DNA of 64,000 nt from contig NZ_BMUG01000010.1 of assembly GCF_014650075.1 (NCBI RefSeq), positions 62,001-126,000 on the forward strand, written 5' to 3'. Positions 8,708 through 17,137 of this stretch are shown here, piece by piece. The notes beneath the pieces are model-generated. The model did no database searches and was not told the origin of the DNA. It saw only the letters and a list, made by a program, of their open reading frames with translations. Every line of letters begins with the position of its first letter. Position 1 is the first letter of the stretch. The DNA comes from Streptomyces microflavus (GTDB lineage: Bacteria > Actinomycetota > Actinomycetes > Streptomycetales > Streptomycetaceae). The position numbers and the translations under genes are program-made.

Positions 8708-8773
8708 GTATGACGATGGCGGCCGTCACCCGGGGCGGGGAACGCCCCGGGGCCGAAGGGGAAGGAGGCCGCC

Positions 8774-9727
8774 GTGCCGCTACCGCTCCCGTCGCCCGAC
8801 GGGCCGCTGTCGTACGGGATACAGCTCCCGGTCCAGTCGCAGAGCGCCATCTACGCCGAACCCTGGGAGGCGGTGGCGGTCCCCGCCGACCTCGTCCGCA
8901 TCGCCCGGGCCGCCGACCGCAGCGGCTTCGCCTACATCGCGAGCTGCGACCACATCGCCATCCCGCGCCGGCTCGCCGAAGGGATGAGCACGGTCTGGTA
9001 CGACCCCGTCGCCACGCTCGCGTTCCTGGCCGGGGTCACCGAGCGCGTGCGTCTGATGAGCCATGTCGCCGTCGTCGGGCTGCGCCACCCGCTCGTCACC
9101 GCCAAGCAGTACGCCACCCTCGACCACCTCAGCGGCGGCCGGCTGATCCTGGGCGTCGGGGCCGGGCACGTACGGGAGGAGTTCGAGGCGGTCGGGGCGG
9201 ACTTCGACGGCCGCGGGGGCGTGCTCGACGAGACGATCGACGCGCTGCGGGCGGCGCTCGGGCCGCAGGAGTACCCGGAGTTCGCGGGGGAGCGGTTCTC
9301 CTTCGGCGGGCTCGGACAGCTGCCGCGCCCCGCGCAGGAACGGGTGCCCCTCTGGGTGGGCGGCTCCTCGCCCGCCGCCGTGCGCCGGGCGGCGGTGAAG
9401 GGCGACGGCTGGCTCCCGCAGGGCGACCCCCGGGACCGGCTGCCCGCGCAGATCGCCCGGGTGCACGCCCTGCGGGAGGAGGCGGGGGTCGAGGAGCCGA
9501 TCGTCATCGGTGCGATCACCGAACCGCTGTACGTGGGTGAGCCCGGGTGGTCCGTGGGGCGGCGGATCCTCGCCGGGAAGCCCGAGGCGCTCGCGGAGTC
9601 GTTGCGGGCGTACGCGGCGATCGGCGTGCACCAGATCCAGGTGCGGTTCCGGAGCCGGAGCGTGGACGAACTGACCGATCAGATGGCGGCGTTCGGTGCG
9701 GACGTGGCCCCTCATCTCGGCAGCTAG
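8774..9727 (+). CDS. LLM-class flavin-dependent oxidoreductase (probably F420-dependent)
   Basis: 317 residues; GTG start at 8774 with AAGGAGG upstream. Luciferase-like TIM barrel: GFAYIASCDHIAIP near residues 50-65, the TLDHLSGGRLILGVGAGHVREEF block typical of the family, VPLWVGGSSPAAVRRA, and GDGWLP. Enzymes of this sort use F420 or FMN for redox or ring-opening steps on small molecules or lipids. It is followed 10 bp later by an SDR, so the two form an operon behind operator site 1. Together with the downstream genes it looks catabolic; the substrate cannot be read from sequence. The window encodes FbiC, so F420 is available. Confidence 0.88.
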   Translation: MPLPLPSPDGPLSYGIQLPVQSQSAIYAEPWEAVAVPADLVRIARAADRSGFAYIASCDHIAIPRRLAEGMSTVWYDPVATLAFLAGVTERVRLMSHVAVVGLRHPLVTAKQYATLDHLSGGRLILGVGAGHVREEFEAVGADFDGRGGVLDETIDALRAALGPQEYPEFAGERFSFGGLGQLPRPAQERVPLWVGGSSPAAVRRAAVKGDGWLPQGDPRDRLPAQIARVHALREEAGVEEPIVIGAITEPLYVGEPGWSVGRRILAGKPEALAESLRAYAAIGVHQIQVRFRSRSVDELTDQMAAFGADVAPHLGS

Positions 9728-9737
9728 GGAGAGCGGT

Positions 9738-10523
9738 ATGGGCAAGCTGGACGGGCGGGTCGTCCTGGTCACCGGGGCGGCACGCGGGCAGGGCGAGCAG
9801 GAGGCGCGGCTCTTCGCGGCGGAGGGGGCGCGGGTCGTCATCGCCGATGTGCTGGTCGAGCAAGGGGAGGCGCTGGCGAAGGAGTTGGGGGAGGGCGTCG
9901 CCCGGTTCGTGCGGCTGGACGTGGGGAGCGAGGAGGGGTGGGCCGAGGCCGTCACCGTGGCCAAGGATGCCTTCGGGAAGATCGACGGGCTCGTCAACAA
10001 CGCGGGCATCCTGCGCTTCAACGAGCTGGTCAACACCCCGCTGGCCGAGTTCGAGCAGGTGGTGCGGGTCAATATGACGGGTGCGTTCCTCGGGATACGC
10101 GCCGTGGCGCCGGAGATCGAGTCCGCGGGCGGCGGGACGATCGTCAACACGTCCTCGTACACCGGCCTGACGGGCATGGCGCTGGTGGGCGCGTACGCCG
10201 CGACCAAGCACGCGGTGCTGGGGCTCACGAAGGTGGCCGCCGTGGAGTTGGCGGGCAAGGGGGTCCGGGTCAACGCCATCTGCCCGGGGGCGATCGACAC
10301 GGCGATGAGCAACCCGGCCCTGCTGGACCCGGACGCCGACCTGAGCCGGTCGGACGCCGCGCTCGACGCGTACTACCGCAAGCTCGTGCCGATGGGGCGG
10401 ATCGGGCGGCCCGAGGAGGTGGCCGCGCTGGCCCTCTTCCTGACCTCCGGGGACTCCTCGTACATCACCGGGCAGCCGTTCGTCATCGACGGGGGGTGGC
10501 TGGCGGGGGTCAGCCTGTTCTGA
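9738..10523 (+). CDS. Short-chain dehydrogenase/reductase
   Basis: 261 residues. The ATG at 9738 follows GGGAGAG and begins with the usual MGKLDGRVVLVTGAARGQGE. The NAD(P) motif is TGAARGQG; NNAGIL, the catalytic Ser in NTSSYTG and YxxxK as YAATK follow. An acidic residue after beta-2 (VVIADVL) suggests NAD+ preference. The C-terminal PEEVAALALFLTSGDSSYITGQ block is typical of classical SDRs related to 20-beta-hydroxysteroid dehydrogenase. It is the second gene of the operon with the LLM enzyme and likely oxidises a hydroxyl on the same substrate. Two TetR-type operators follow its stop codon, belonging to the next unit. Confidence 0.9.
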   Translation: MGKLDGRVVLVTGAARGQGEQEARLFAAEGARVVIADVLVEQGEALAKELGEGVARFVRLDVGSEEGWAEAVTVAKDAFGKIDGLVNNAGILRFNELVNTPLAEFEQVVRVNMTGAFLGIRAVAPEIESAGGGTIVNTSSYTGLTGMALVGAYAATKHAVLGLTKVAAVELAGKGVRVNAICPGAIDTAMSNPALLDPDADLSRSDAALDAYYRKLVPMGRIGRPEEVAALALFLTSGDSSYITGQPFVIDGGWLAGVSLF

Positions 10524-10532
10524 CCGCACTAT

Positions 10533-10547
10533 CTGACGACTCGTCAG
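10533..10547. promoter_or_regulatory. TetR-type operator CTGACGACTCGTCAG (site 2a)
   Basis: Perfect dyad with 7-bp arms around one central base, starting 10 bp after the SDR stop and about 110 bp before the next LLM gene. Confidence 0.75.
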
Positions 10548-10594
10548 CTATTGACGGGTCGCGGTGGTGGTGGAACAGTCGGTCGCATCACAAT

Positions 10595-10609
10595 CTGACG
10601 GTGCGTCAG
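10595..10609. promoter_or_regulatory. TetR-type operator CTGACGGTGCGTCAG (site 2b)
   Basis: Perfect 6-bp arms around GTG, centred 62 bp from site 2a (about six helical turns). It sits where the promoter of the second LLM gene is expected. A half-site (GCCGTCAGG) follows at about 10614-10622. Confidence 0.75.
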
Positions 10610-10656
10610 AAGAGCCGTCAGGAAGACTCAGGAAAACTTGAGGACGGTGAACCTCC

Positions 10657-11781
10657 GTGGAATTCGGGCTCTTTGTTCAGGGGTACGTGCCCGCCGCGCG
10701 CGCCAAGGTGGACCCCGAGGCAGAGCACAAGGCACTGATCGAGGAGACCGAGTACGTCATCCAGGCGGACAAGTCCGGCTTCAAGTACGCCTGGGCCTCC
10801 GAGCACCACTTCCTGGAGGAGTACTCGCACCTCTCCGCCAACGACGTGTACCTCGGCTACCTCGCGCACGCCACCGACCGCATCCACCTCGGCTCGGGCA
10901 TCTTCAACCCGCTCGCGCCCGTCAACCACCCGGTGAAGGTCGCGGAGAAGGTCGCCATGCTCGACCATCTCTCCGAGGGGCGCTTCGAGTTCGGCACCGG
11001 GCGGGGGGCGGGCAGCCACGAGATCCTCGGGTTCATGCCGGGCATCACCGACATGAACCACACGAAGGAGCTGTGGGAGGAGACGATCGCCGAGTTCCCC
11101 AAGATGTGGCTCCAGGACGAGTACGTCGGCTTCCAGGGCAAGCACTGGTCGCTGCCGCCGCGCAAGATCCTGCCGAAGCCGTACGGGAAGTCCCACCCGG
11201 CCATGTGGTACGCGGCCGGGTCGCCGTCCTCGTACGCCATGGCGGGGAAGAAGGGGCTCGGGGTGCTGGGCTTCAGCGTGCAGAAGGTCTCCGACATGGA
11301 GTGGGTCGTCGAGTCCTACAAGAACGCGGTCAAGGACGCCGAGCCGGTGGGGGCGTTCGTCAACGACAACGTGATGGTGACGTCGACGGCGATCTGTGCC
11401 GAGACGCATGCCAAGGCGGTGGAGATCGCGGTGGGCGGCGGGCTCAACTACCTCCAGTCGCTGCTGTTCCGCTACCACGACACGTTTCCGCGGCCTGCGG
11501 GGATTCCGGAGTGGCCGCAGCTGCTTCCGGAGTACACCGAGGAGATCGTGGAGCTGCTCATCGCGGAGGAGCTGATGATCTGCGGGGATCCCGACGAGGT
11601 GCTGAAGCAGTGCCGGCGGTGGGATCGGGCCGGGGCGGATCAGCTGAGCTTCGGGTTGCCGATCGGGATCAGTCCGGAGGACACGATGACCACGATTCGG
11701 TTGATCGGGGAGCACGTGATTCCGCAGATCGATACGGATCCGGTGCACCGGACCTCGCGGTTCCGGGCCGCCACGGACTGA
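10657..11781 (+). CDS. LLM-class flavin-dependent oxidoreductase, long form
   Basis: 374 residues from the GTG at 10657 (MEFGLFVQGYVP). Luciferase-like barrel: WASEHHFLEEYSHLSAND, RIHLGSGIFNPLAPVNHPVKVAEKVAMLDHLSEGRFEFGTGRGAGSHE, then HPAMWYAAGSPSSYAMAGKKGLGVLGF. The EHHF motif and AEKVAMLDHLSEGR are as in bacterial-luciferase/alkanal monooxygenase-like FMN enzymes, so an FMN monooxygenase rather than an F420 enzyme is possible. It is longer than the first LLM gene and not a recent duplicate of it. It is transcribed from the double-operator promoter; the amidohydrolase-dehydrogenase pair downstream may be read from the same promoter across a repeat-rich 328-bp gap. Confidence 0.88.
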   Translation: MEFGLFVQGYVPAARAKVDPEAEHKALIEETEYVIQADKSGFKYAWASEHHFLEEYSHLSANDVYLGYLAHATDRIHLGSGIFNPLAPVNHPVKVAEKVAMLDHLSEGRFEFGTGRGAGSHEILGFMPGITDMNHTKELWEETIAEFPKMWLQDEYVGFQGKHWSLPPRKILPKPYGKSHPAMWYAAGSPSSYAMAGKKGLGVLGFSVQKVSDMEWVVESYKNAVKDAEPVGAFVNDNVMVTSTAICAETHAKAVEIAVGGGLNYLQSLLFRYHDTFPRPAGIPEWPQLLPEYTEEIVELLIAEELMICGDPDEVLKQCRRWDRAGADQLSFGLPIGISPEDTMTTIRLIGEHVIPQIDTDPVHRTSRFRAATD

Positions 11782-12109
11782 ACCCTCGGGCCCACGTCGG
11801 GGCTCCGCCCCGAACCCCGCGCCTCAAACGCCGGCGGGGCTGGAATGGCCGCCCCAGTCTGGAAGTGGGCCGGACAGATCAAGCCCCTCCGGCGATTGAG
11901 GAGCGGGGGTGTGGGGGCGGAGCCCCCACCGAGAACCGGGCGGCGTCTTCCCGGACCGTCGCCCTGTGAGCCGGGGTACGTACCGCGGCCAAGCGTGCGT
12001 ACCCCGGCTGTCCCACCCGAGCCGGAGCACCCGAGCCGGAGCACCCCAGCCGGAGCACCCGAGCCGGAGCACCCGAGCCGAAGAAGGAACCCACCGGAAG
12101 GGAACCGTC
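11782..12109. repeat. Intergenic region of dispersed Streptomyces-type palindromes plus a 14-bp tandem array
   Basis: Contains palindromic blocks of the common streptomycete type: GGGGCTCCGCCCCG near 11800, CAAACGCCGGCGGGGCTGG near 11825, CCCCTCCGGCGATTGAGGAG near 11883 and GGGGGCGGAGCCCCC near 11914. It then has 4.6 copies of CCCGAGCCGGAGCA at 12016-12080, just before the amidohydrolase ribosome site. There is no gene. It probably includes the terminator for the LLM gene. Confidence 0.7.
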
Positions 12110-13849
12110 ATGCTCGACCACCTCATCCGCCGCGCGACCGTCGTGGACGGCACCGGCGGCCCCGCCTACACCGCCGACGTCGGCCTCCGCGGCGGCAGGA
12201 TCGCCGTCATCGCCGTGCCGGGGACCATCGCCGAGGAAGCCGTCACCAGTGAGGACGCCGACGGGCTCGTCCTCGCCCCCGGCTTCGTCGACCCGCACAC
12301 CCACTACGACGCCCAGCTCTTCTGGGACCCCTACGCCACCCCCTCCATGAACCACGGCGTCACCACCGTCGCCGGCGGCAACTGCGGGTTCACCCTCGCC
12401 CCGCTCCACCCCGACCGGCCCGAGGACGCCGACTACACCCGCCGGATGATGTCCCGGGTCGAGGGCATGGCCCTCGCGGCCCTGGAGGAGGGCGTCGACT
12501 GGACCTGGTCCACCTTCCGGGAGTACCTCGACGCCCTCGAAGGCCGCATCGCCGTCAACGCCGGGTTCATGGTCGGGCACTGTGCCCTGCGGCGGCATGT
12601 GATGGGTGCCGATGCGGTCGGCGGGCAGCCGACCCCCGCGCAGATGGACGCCATGCTCGCCCTCTTCCACGACGCCATGGACGCCGGGGCCTGGGGCCTC
12701 TCCACCACCCAGTCCTCCACCCACGCCGACGGCGACGGCGAGCCCGTCGCCTCCCGGCACGCCCTCCCCGAGGAGCTGCTCGCGCTCTCCCGCGCGGTCG
12801 GCGAGCACGAGGGGACCCAGCTCGAAGCGATCGTCGCCGGGTGCCTGGACCAGTTCTCCGACGAGGAGATCGACCTCTTCGTCGACATGACCGCCGCCGC
12901 CGGGCGCCCGCTCAACTGGAACGTGCTCACCATCGACGCCGCCGTCCCCGAACGCGTACCGCGCCAGTTGATACCGAGTGAGCGAGCCCGCCGCGCCGGC
13001 GGGCGGATCGTCGCCCTCACCATGCCGATCCTCACGCCCATGAACATGTCGCTCGGCACCTTCTGCGCCCTCAACCTCATCCCCGGCTGGGGCGAGATCC
13101 TCGCGCTCCCCGTCCCCGAGCGCATCGAACGCCTCCGGGACGCCGCCACCCGCACCGAGATGCTGAGCCGCGCCGACAGCAAGGAGGCCGGGGTCTTCCG
13201 GCGCCTCGCCGACTTCGGCCGGTACGTCATCGGGGACACGTACAGCGCCGCCAACGAAGGGCTCGGCGGACGCGTCGTCAACGACATCGCCGCCGAACGC
13301 GGCCAGGACCCCTTCCACTGCCTGGTCGAGATCTGCGCCGCCGACGACCTGCGTACGGTCCTGTGGCCGATGCCCACCGACAACGACCCGGACTCCTGGG
13401 CCCTGCGGCAGCGCACCTGGGAGCACGAGGACGTCATGCTCGGCGGCTCCGACGCGGGCGCGCACCTGGACCGGATGTGCGGGGCCCCGTACACCACCCG
13501 CTTCCTCGGCGACTGCCTGCGCGGGCGGAAACTCGTGCCCCTCACCGCAGCCGTCAAGATGCTCACCGACGACCCGGCCCGCCTCTTCGGGCTGCGCGAA
13601 CGCGGCCGGATCGAGGAGGGCTTCCACGCCGACCTCGTCCTCTTCGACCCCGAGCGGATCGACGCCGGACCGGCCACCCTCGTCCACGACCTGCCCGGGG
13701 ACAGCCCGCGCCTGGACTCCAAGGCCATCGGGATCGTCTCCGTACGCGTCAACGGGGTCGAGACCCTGCGCGACGACAAGGTGACGGGGGCGGTGCCGGG
13801 GACGGTGCTGCGCTCGGGCCGCGACACCCGGACGGTGAGTACGGCGTGA
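12110..13849 (+). CDS. N-acyl-D-amino-acid deacylase/D-aminoacylase-family amidohydrolase
   Basis: 579 residues. The ATG at 12110 follows GGAAGGGAACC; the longer frame upstream is repeat-derived. Amidohydrolase superfamily: start MLDHLIRRATVVDGTGGPAYTADVGLRGGRI, metal ligands in GFVDPHTHYDAQLFWDP, GVTTVAGGNCGFTLAP, a late metal Asp in MLGGSDAGAHLDRM, and C-terminal beta-sandwich with GRIEEGFHADLVLFDPERI. These zinc enzymes hydrolyse amide or cyclic amide bonds. Its stop overlaps the start of the aldehyde dehydrogenase (GTGA), so the products probably act in sequence: hydrolysis, then oxidation of an aldehyde. The true substrate need not be an N-acyl amino acid. Confidence 0.88.
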   Translation: MLDHLIRRATVVDGTGGPAYTADVGLRGGRIAVIAVPGTIAEEAVTSEDADGLVLAPGFVDPHTHYDAQLFWDPYATPSMNHGVTTVAGGNCGFTLAPLHPDRPEDADYTRRMMSRVEGMALAALEEGVDWTWSTFREYLDALEGRIAVNAGFMVGHCALRRHVMGADAVGGQPTPAQMDAMLALFHDAMDAGAWGLSTTQSSTHADGDGEPVASRHALPEELLALSRAVGEHEGTQLEAIVAGCLDQFSDEEIDLFVDMTAAAGRPLNWNVLTIDAAVPERVPRQLIPSERARRAGGRIVALTMPILTPMNMSLGTFCALNLIPGWGEILALPVPERIERLRDAATRTEMLSRADSKEAGVFRRLADFGRYVIGDTYSAANEGLGGRVVNDIAAERGQDPFHCLVEICAADDLRTVLWPMPTDNDPDSWALRQRTWEHEDVMLGGSDAGAHLDRMCGAPYTTRFLGDCLRGRKLVPLTAAVKMLTDDPARLFGLRERGRIEEGFHADLVLFDPERIDAGPATLVHDLPGDSPRLDSKAIGIVSVRVNGVETLRDDKVTGAVPGTVLRSGRDTRTVSTA

Positions 13850-15312
13850 ACCCCACCGGACCGCAGAAGCTCTTCATCGGCGGGGAGTGGACCGAGCCCG
13901 CCGACGGCCACTACGAGGTCGTCGACCCCGCCACCGAGGAGGTCGTCGGCCTCGCCCCCGAGGCGAGCCGCGCCCAGGTGTACGAGGCCGCGGCGGCGGC
14001 CAAGGAGGCGTTCTCGAACTGGTCCCGCACCCGGTCCGAGGAGCGCGCCGCGATCCTGGACCGGGCCGCCGACCTCGTCCAGCGCGACTTCCTCGCCCAC
14101 GCCGAGGTCGCCCGCGCGGAGAGCGGAGCCACCGCCTCCACCGCCCGGGGGATGCAGGTGGGGGTCGGCGTCGCCCGCTTCCGGCGGTACGCGAAAGGTG
14201 CGCTGGAGCCCGTCGAGGAGGCCATCGCGCCGCAGATCAACGAGGCCGGGCCGATGGGCCGGGCCGGGGTGTTCGGGGCGCTGGCCGTGCGCCGGCCGGT
14301 AGGCGTGGTCACCTGCATCACCTCGTACAACAACCCCTGGGCCAACCCGGCCGGCAAGATCGCGCCCGCTCTCGCGATGGGCAACACGGTCCTCGTGAAG
14401 CCCGCCCCGCAGGACCCGCTCTCCGTCTACCGGATGGCCGCCGCCCTCGCGGAGGCGGGCGTTCCGCCGGGTGTGGTGAACGTGGTCACCGGGTCGGGTG
14501 CGGAGGCGGGGGAGGCCGCCGTGGACTCCCCGGACGTCGACATGGTCAGCTTCACCGGCTCCACCGCCGTCGGGCAGCGCATCGCGGAGGTGTGCGGGCG
14601 CGGGATGAAGCGGCAGCTGATGGAGCTGGGCGGGAAGGGCGCCGCGCTGGTCATGGAGGACGCGGACCTGAACTCCGCCGTCGCGGGCATCGGCACCACG
14701 TTCTCCTTCTACAGCGGACAGATCTGTACGGCTCCGACCCGGGTCCTGGTCCACCGGTCCCGCCAGGGCGAGTTGATCGCCATGCTGGCCGCGTACGCCG
14801 AAGCGCTCACCGTCGGGGACCCCTCCGACCGGGCCACCGTCGTCGGCCCGGTCATCTCCGCCGCCCACCGCGACCGTGTGGAGGCGTACGTGGAGCTGGG
14901 CCGGAAGGAGGGCGCGCGGGTGGTCACGGGCGGCGCCCGCCCCGCCCACCTGGACCGGGGGTTCTACGTGGCCCCCACCCTCCTCGCCGACTGCACCCCC
15001 GACATGCGGGTCGTCCGCGAGGAGATCTTCGGCCCGGTCGTCGTGGTCGTCCCCTTCGACGACGAGGAGGAGGGCGTCGCGCTCGCCAACGACAGCGACT
15101 ACGGCCTGATCGACTACGTCTGGTCCGGCGATGTGGCCCGCGCCTTCCGCCTGGCCGGGCGACTGCGCGCGGGCGGGGTCGGCGTCAACACGGTCGGGAG
15201 GAACATGGAGGCCCCGTTCGGGGGGTTCAAGAAGAGCGGTGTGGGACGGGACGTGGGCTCGTACGCGCTGCACGCCTACAGCGAGACGCAGGCGATCGTC
15301 TGGCCCGGCTGA
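13846..15312 (+). CDS. NAD(P)-dependent aldehyde dehydrogenase
   Basis: 488 residues. The GTG at 13846 overlaps the upstream stop by four bases (GTGA), indicating translational coupling. ALDH features in order: YNNPWANPAGKIAPALAMGNTVLVKPAP (catalytic Asn region and cofactor loop), SFTGSTAVGQRI, MELGGKGAAL (general base Glu), GQICTAPTRVLVH (nucleophile Cys) and EIFGPVVVVVPFDDEEEG. The C-terminal GGFKKSGVGRD motif is complete. It oxidises an aldehyde to an acid, probably a product arising from the amidohydrolase and LLM enzymes of the same cluster. It is the last gene of the cluster, followed by 227 bp without coding potential. Confidence 0.92.
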   Translation: MNPTGPQKLFIGGEWTEPADGHYEVVDPATEEVVGLAPEASRAQVYEAAAAAKEAFSNWSRTRSEERAAILDRAADLVQRDFLAHAEVARAESGATASTARGMQVGVGVARFRRYAKGALEPVEEAIAPQINEAGPMGRAGVFGALAVRRPVGVVTCITSYNNPWANPAGKIAPALAMGNTVLVKPAPQDPLSVYRMAAALAEAGVPPGVVNVVTGSGAEAGEAAVDSPDVDMVSFTGSTAVGQRIAEVCGRGMKRQLMELGGKGAALVMEDADLNSAVAGIGTTFSFYSGQICTAPTRVLVHRSRQGELIAMLAAYAEALTVGDPSDRATVVGPVISAAHRDRVEAYVELGRKEGARVVTGGARPAHLDRGFYVAPTLLADCTPDMRVVREEIFGPVVVVVPFDDEEEGVALANDSDYGLIDYVWSGDVARAFRLAGRLRAGGVGVNTVGRNMEAPFGGFKKSGVGRDVGSYALHAYSETQAIVWPG

Positions 15313-15478
15313 CACCGCTCCCACGGGGCGCGGGAAAATTTTGAATCGGCACAAAACGGACAGTGCTGCGATTACCGTACGTGGTCGGTGTCGTGCGACC
15401 GGCATGCATTGCAAGGCTTCACGCATATGTGGCCTTGAATTGATGAGGTGTTCATGGAGGATCGGCCGATGTAAGCAA

Positions 15479-15502
15479 GGGTGAGACGTTGGAGTCTCAC
15501 CC
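15479..15502. promoter_or_regulatory. Inverted repeat GGGTGAGAC-n6-GTCTCACCC upstream of the permease
   Basis: Perfect 9-bp arms and a 6-nt spacer, 37 bp before the permease start. It lies in a comparatively AT-rich leader (15313-15539). It may be an operator or an RNA hairpin in the 5' leader. Confidence 0.55.
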
Positions 15503-15539
15503 TCCGAATGTGGATATCGCAGCGCATAGCGTCCTCCTC

Positions 15540-17111
15540 ATGACTCAGCTGGACGCGCGGCCACGGGCCGGAGACACGGTACGGGGAAGCGCCCCGGCCG
15601 ACGGCGGTGTACGCGGCAAGGGCCTCGGCGGGAACTCCGTCGGCCTGATGGGCAGCGCCGTCATCGGTGTCTCCACCGTCGCCCCCGTCTACTGCCTGAC
15701 CTCCACCCTCGGCTCCACCGCCGGCGAGGTCGGCGTGCAGATGCCCGCCGTCTTCCTGGCCGGGTTCCTGCCGATGCTGCTGGTCGCCTTCGCCTACCGC
15801 GAGCTCAACAAGGTCATGCCGGACTGCGGCACCTCCTTCACCTGGACGGTGAAGGCGTTCGGCCCGCGCGTCGGCTGGATGTGCGGCTGGGGCCTCGTCA
15901 TCGCGACGATCATCGTCCTGTCCAACCTGGCGGGCGTCGCCACCTCGTACTTCTGGCTCCTGGCGGGCGAGGTCACCAACAGCGCCTCGGTCGCCGCCCT
16001 GGACGACAACAAGCTCGTCCACATCACCACCTGCCTCGCCCTCATCGCCGCCGCCACCGCGATCAGCTACCGGGGGATGACCGCCACCAAGGGCATCCAG
16101 TACGCCCTGGTCGGCCTCCAACTCGCCGTCCTCGCGCTCTTCGTGACGATGGCGCTGTCCAAGGCGGGCAGCGGTGACGCGTCCTTCGCCACCTCGCTCG
16201 ACTTCTCCTGGTCCTGGCTGAACCCGTTCGCCGTCCAGTCCTTCGCGGCCTTCACGGCCGGCCTCTCCCTCTCCATCTTCATGTTCTGGGGCTGGGACGC
16301 CTGCCTGACCGCCAACGAGGAGACCACCGGCAGCGAGAAGACCCCCGGCCGGGCCGCCCTCATCGCGATGGTCGTCCTGGTCGGCTCCTACCTGGCCACC
16401 GGCATAGCCGCCCAGATGGCCGTCGGCTCCGGCACCTCCGGGCTCGGCCTCGCCAACCCGGAGACCTCCGACAACGTCTTCGCCGCCCTCGCCGGACCGG
16501 TGATGGGCCCCGGCCTCGGCGTGCTGCTCTTCGTCGCCGTCCTCGCCTCGGCCGCCGCCAGCCTCCAGACCACGTTCATCCCGGTGGCCCGAACGGTCCT
16601 GGCGATGTCCGCGTACGAGGCGATGCCGGCCTCGTACGCCAAGGTCCACCCCCGCTTCAAGACACCCGGCCGGGCGACGATCACGGCGGGCATCGGGACC
16701 GGCGTCTTCTACACCGTGATGACCCTGGTCAGCGAGCACGTCCTGGTCGACACCATCTACGCGCTCGGCCTCATGATCTGCTTCTACTACGCGCTGACCG
16801 CCTTCGCCTGCGCCTGGTACTTCCGCGCCGAACTGACCCGCTCCGCCCGGGACCTGGTCTTCAAGGGGCTCTTCCCGGTCGTCGGCGGTCTGCTGCTCGC
16901 CGCCGTCTTCGTCAAGACCCTCTACGACATGTGGGACCCGGCGTACGGCTCCGGCTCCTCGGTCCTCGGCGTCGGCTCGGTCTTCGTCATCGGGGTGGGG
17001 CTGCTGCTCCTCGGCGTGGTGCTGATGGTCGCGATGGAGCGCCGCAGCCCGGCGTTCTTCCGGGGCGAGGTACTGACGAAGGAGACCCCGGCCCTCGTGG
17101 TCGAGGACTGA
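15540..17111 (+). CDS. APC-family amino acid permease
   Basis: 523 residues from the ATG at 15540 (MTQLDARPRAGDTVRG); the frame extends to 15489 but without a better start. About twelve to fourteen hydrophobic segments. The first bears the APC signature GKGLGGNSVGLMGSAVIGVSTVAPVYCLTSTLG, and a later WGWDACLTANEETTG matches the unwound helix 6 region of amino acid/polyamine antiporters. It imports or exchanges an amino acid, amine or similar organic cation at the plasma membrane. It lies just downstream of the amidohydrolase-aldehyde dehydrogenase pair, so it might import that pathway's nitrogenous substrate, though the inverted repeat and gap argue for its own promoter. Confidence 0.88.
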   Translation: MTQLDARPRAGDTVRGSAPADGGVRGKGLGGNSVGLMGSAVIGVSTVAPVYCLTSTLGSTAGEVGVQMPAVFLAGFLPMLLVAFAYRELNKVMPDCGTSFTWTVKAFGPRVGWMCGWGLVIATIIVLSNLAGVATSYFWLLAGEVTNSASVAALDDNKLVHITTCLALIAAATAISYRGMTATKGIQYALVGLQLAVLALFVTMALSKAGSGDASFATSLDFSWSWLNPFAVQSFAAFTAGLSLSIFMFWGWDACLTANEETTGSEKTPGRAALIAMVVLVGSYLATGIAAQMAVGSGTSGLGLANPETSDNVFAALAGPVMGPGLGVLLFVAVLASAAASLQTTFIPVARTVLAMSAYEAMPASYAKVHPRFKTPGRATITAGIGTGVFYTVMTLVSEHVLVDTIYALGLMICFYYALTAFACAWYFRAELTRSARDLVFKGLFPVVGGLLLAAVFVKTLYDMWDPAYGSGSSVLGVGSVFVIGVGLLLLGVVLMVAMERRSPAFFRGEVLTKETPALVVED

Positions 17112-17137
17112 GGTCTCCGGTAGCGCACCTCTGGCTG

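Noticed and set aside
11782..12109. CRISPR array in the repeat-rich gap before the amidohydrolase
   Set aside because: The 14-bp units are contiguous with no unique spacers, and there are no cas genes; ordinary tandem and dispersed repeats.
8774..15312. Natural-product biosynthetic cluster
   Set aside because: No PKS, NRPS, terpene or RiPP core gene; enzyme set and shared operators fit catabolism better.
12433..15426. Minus-strand open frame of 997 codons over the amidohydrolase and aldehyde dehydrogenase
   Set aside because: Antisense to two well-recognised genes, no start context or domain; typical antisense frame in very GC-rich DNA.
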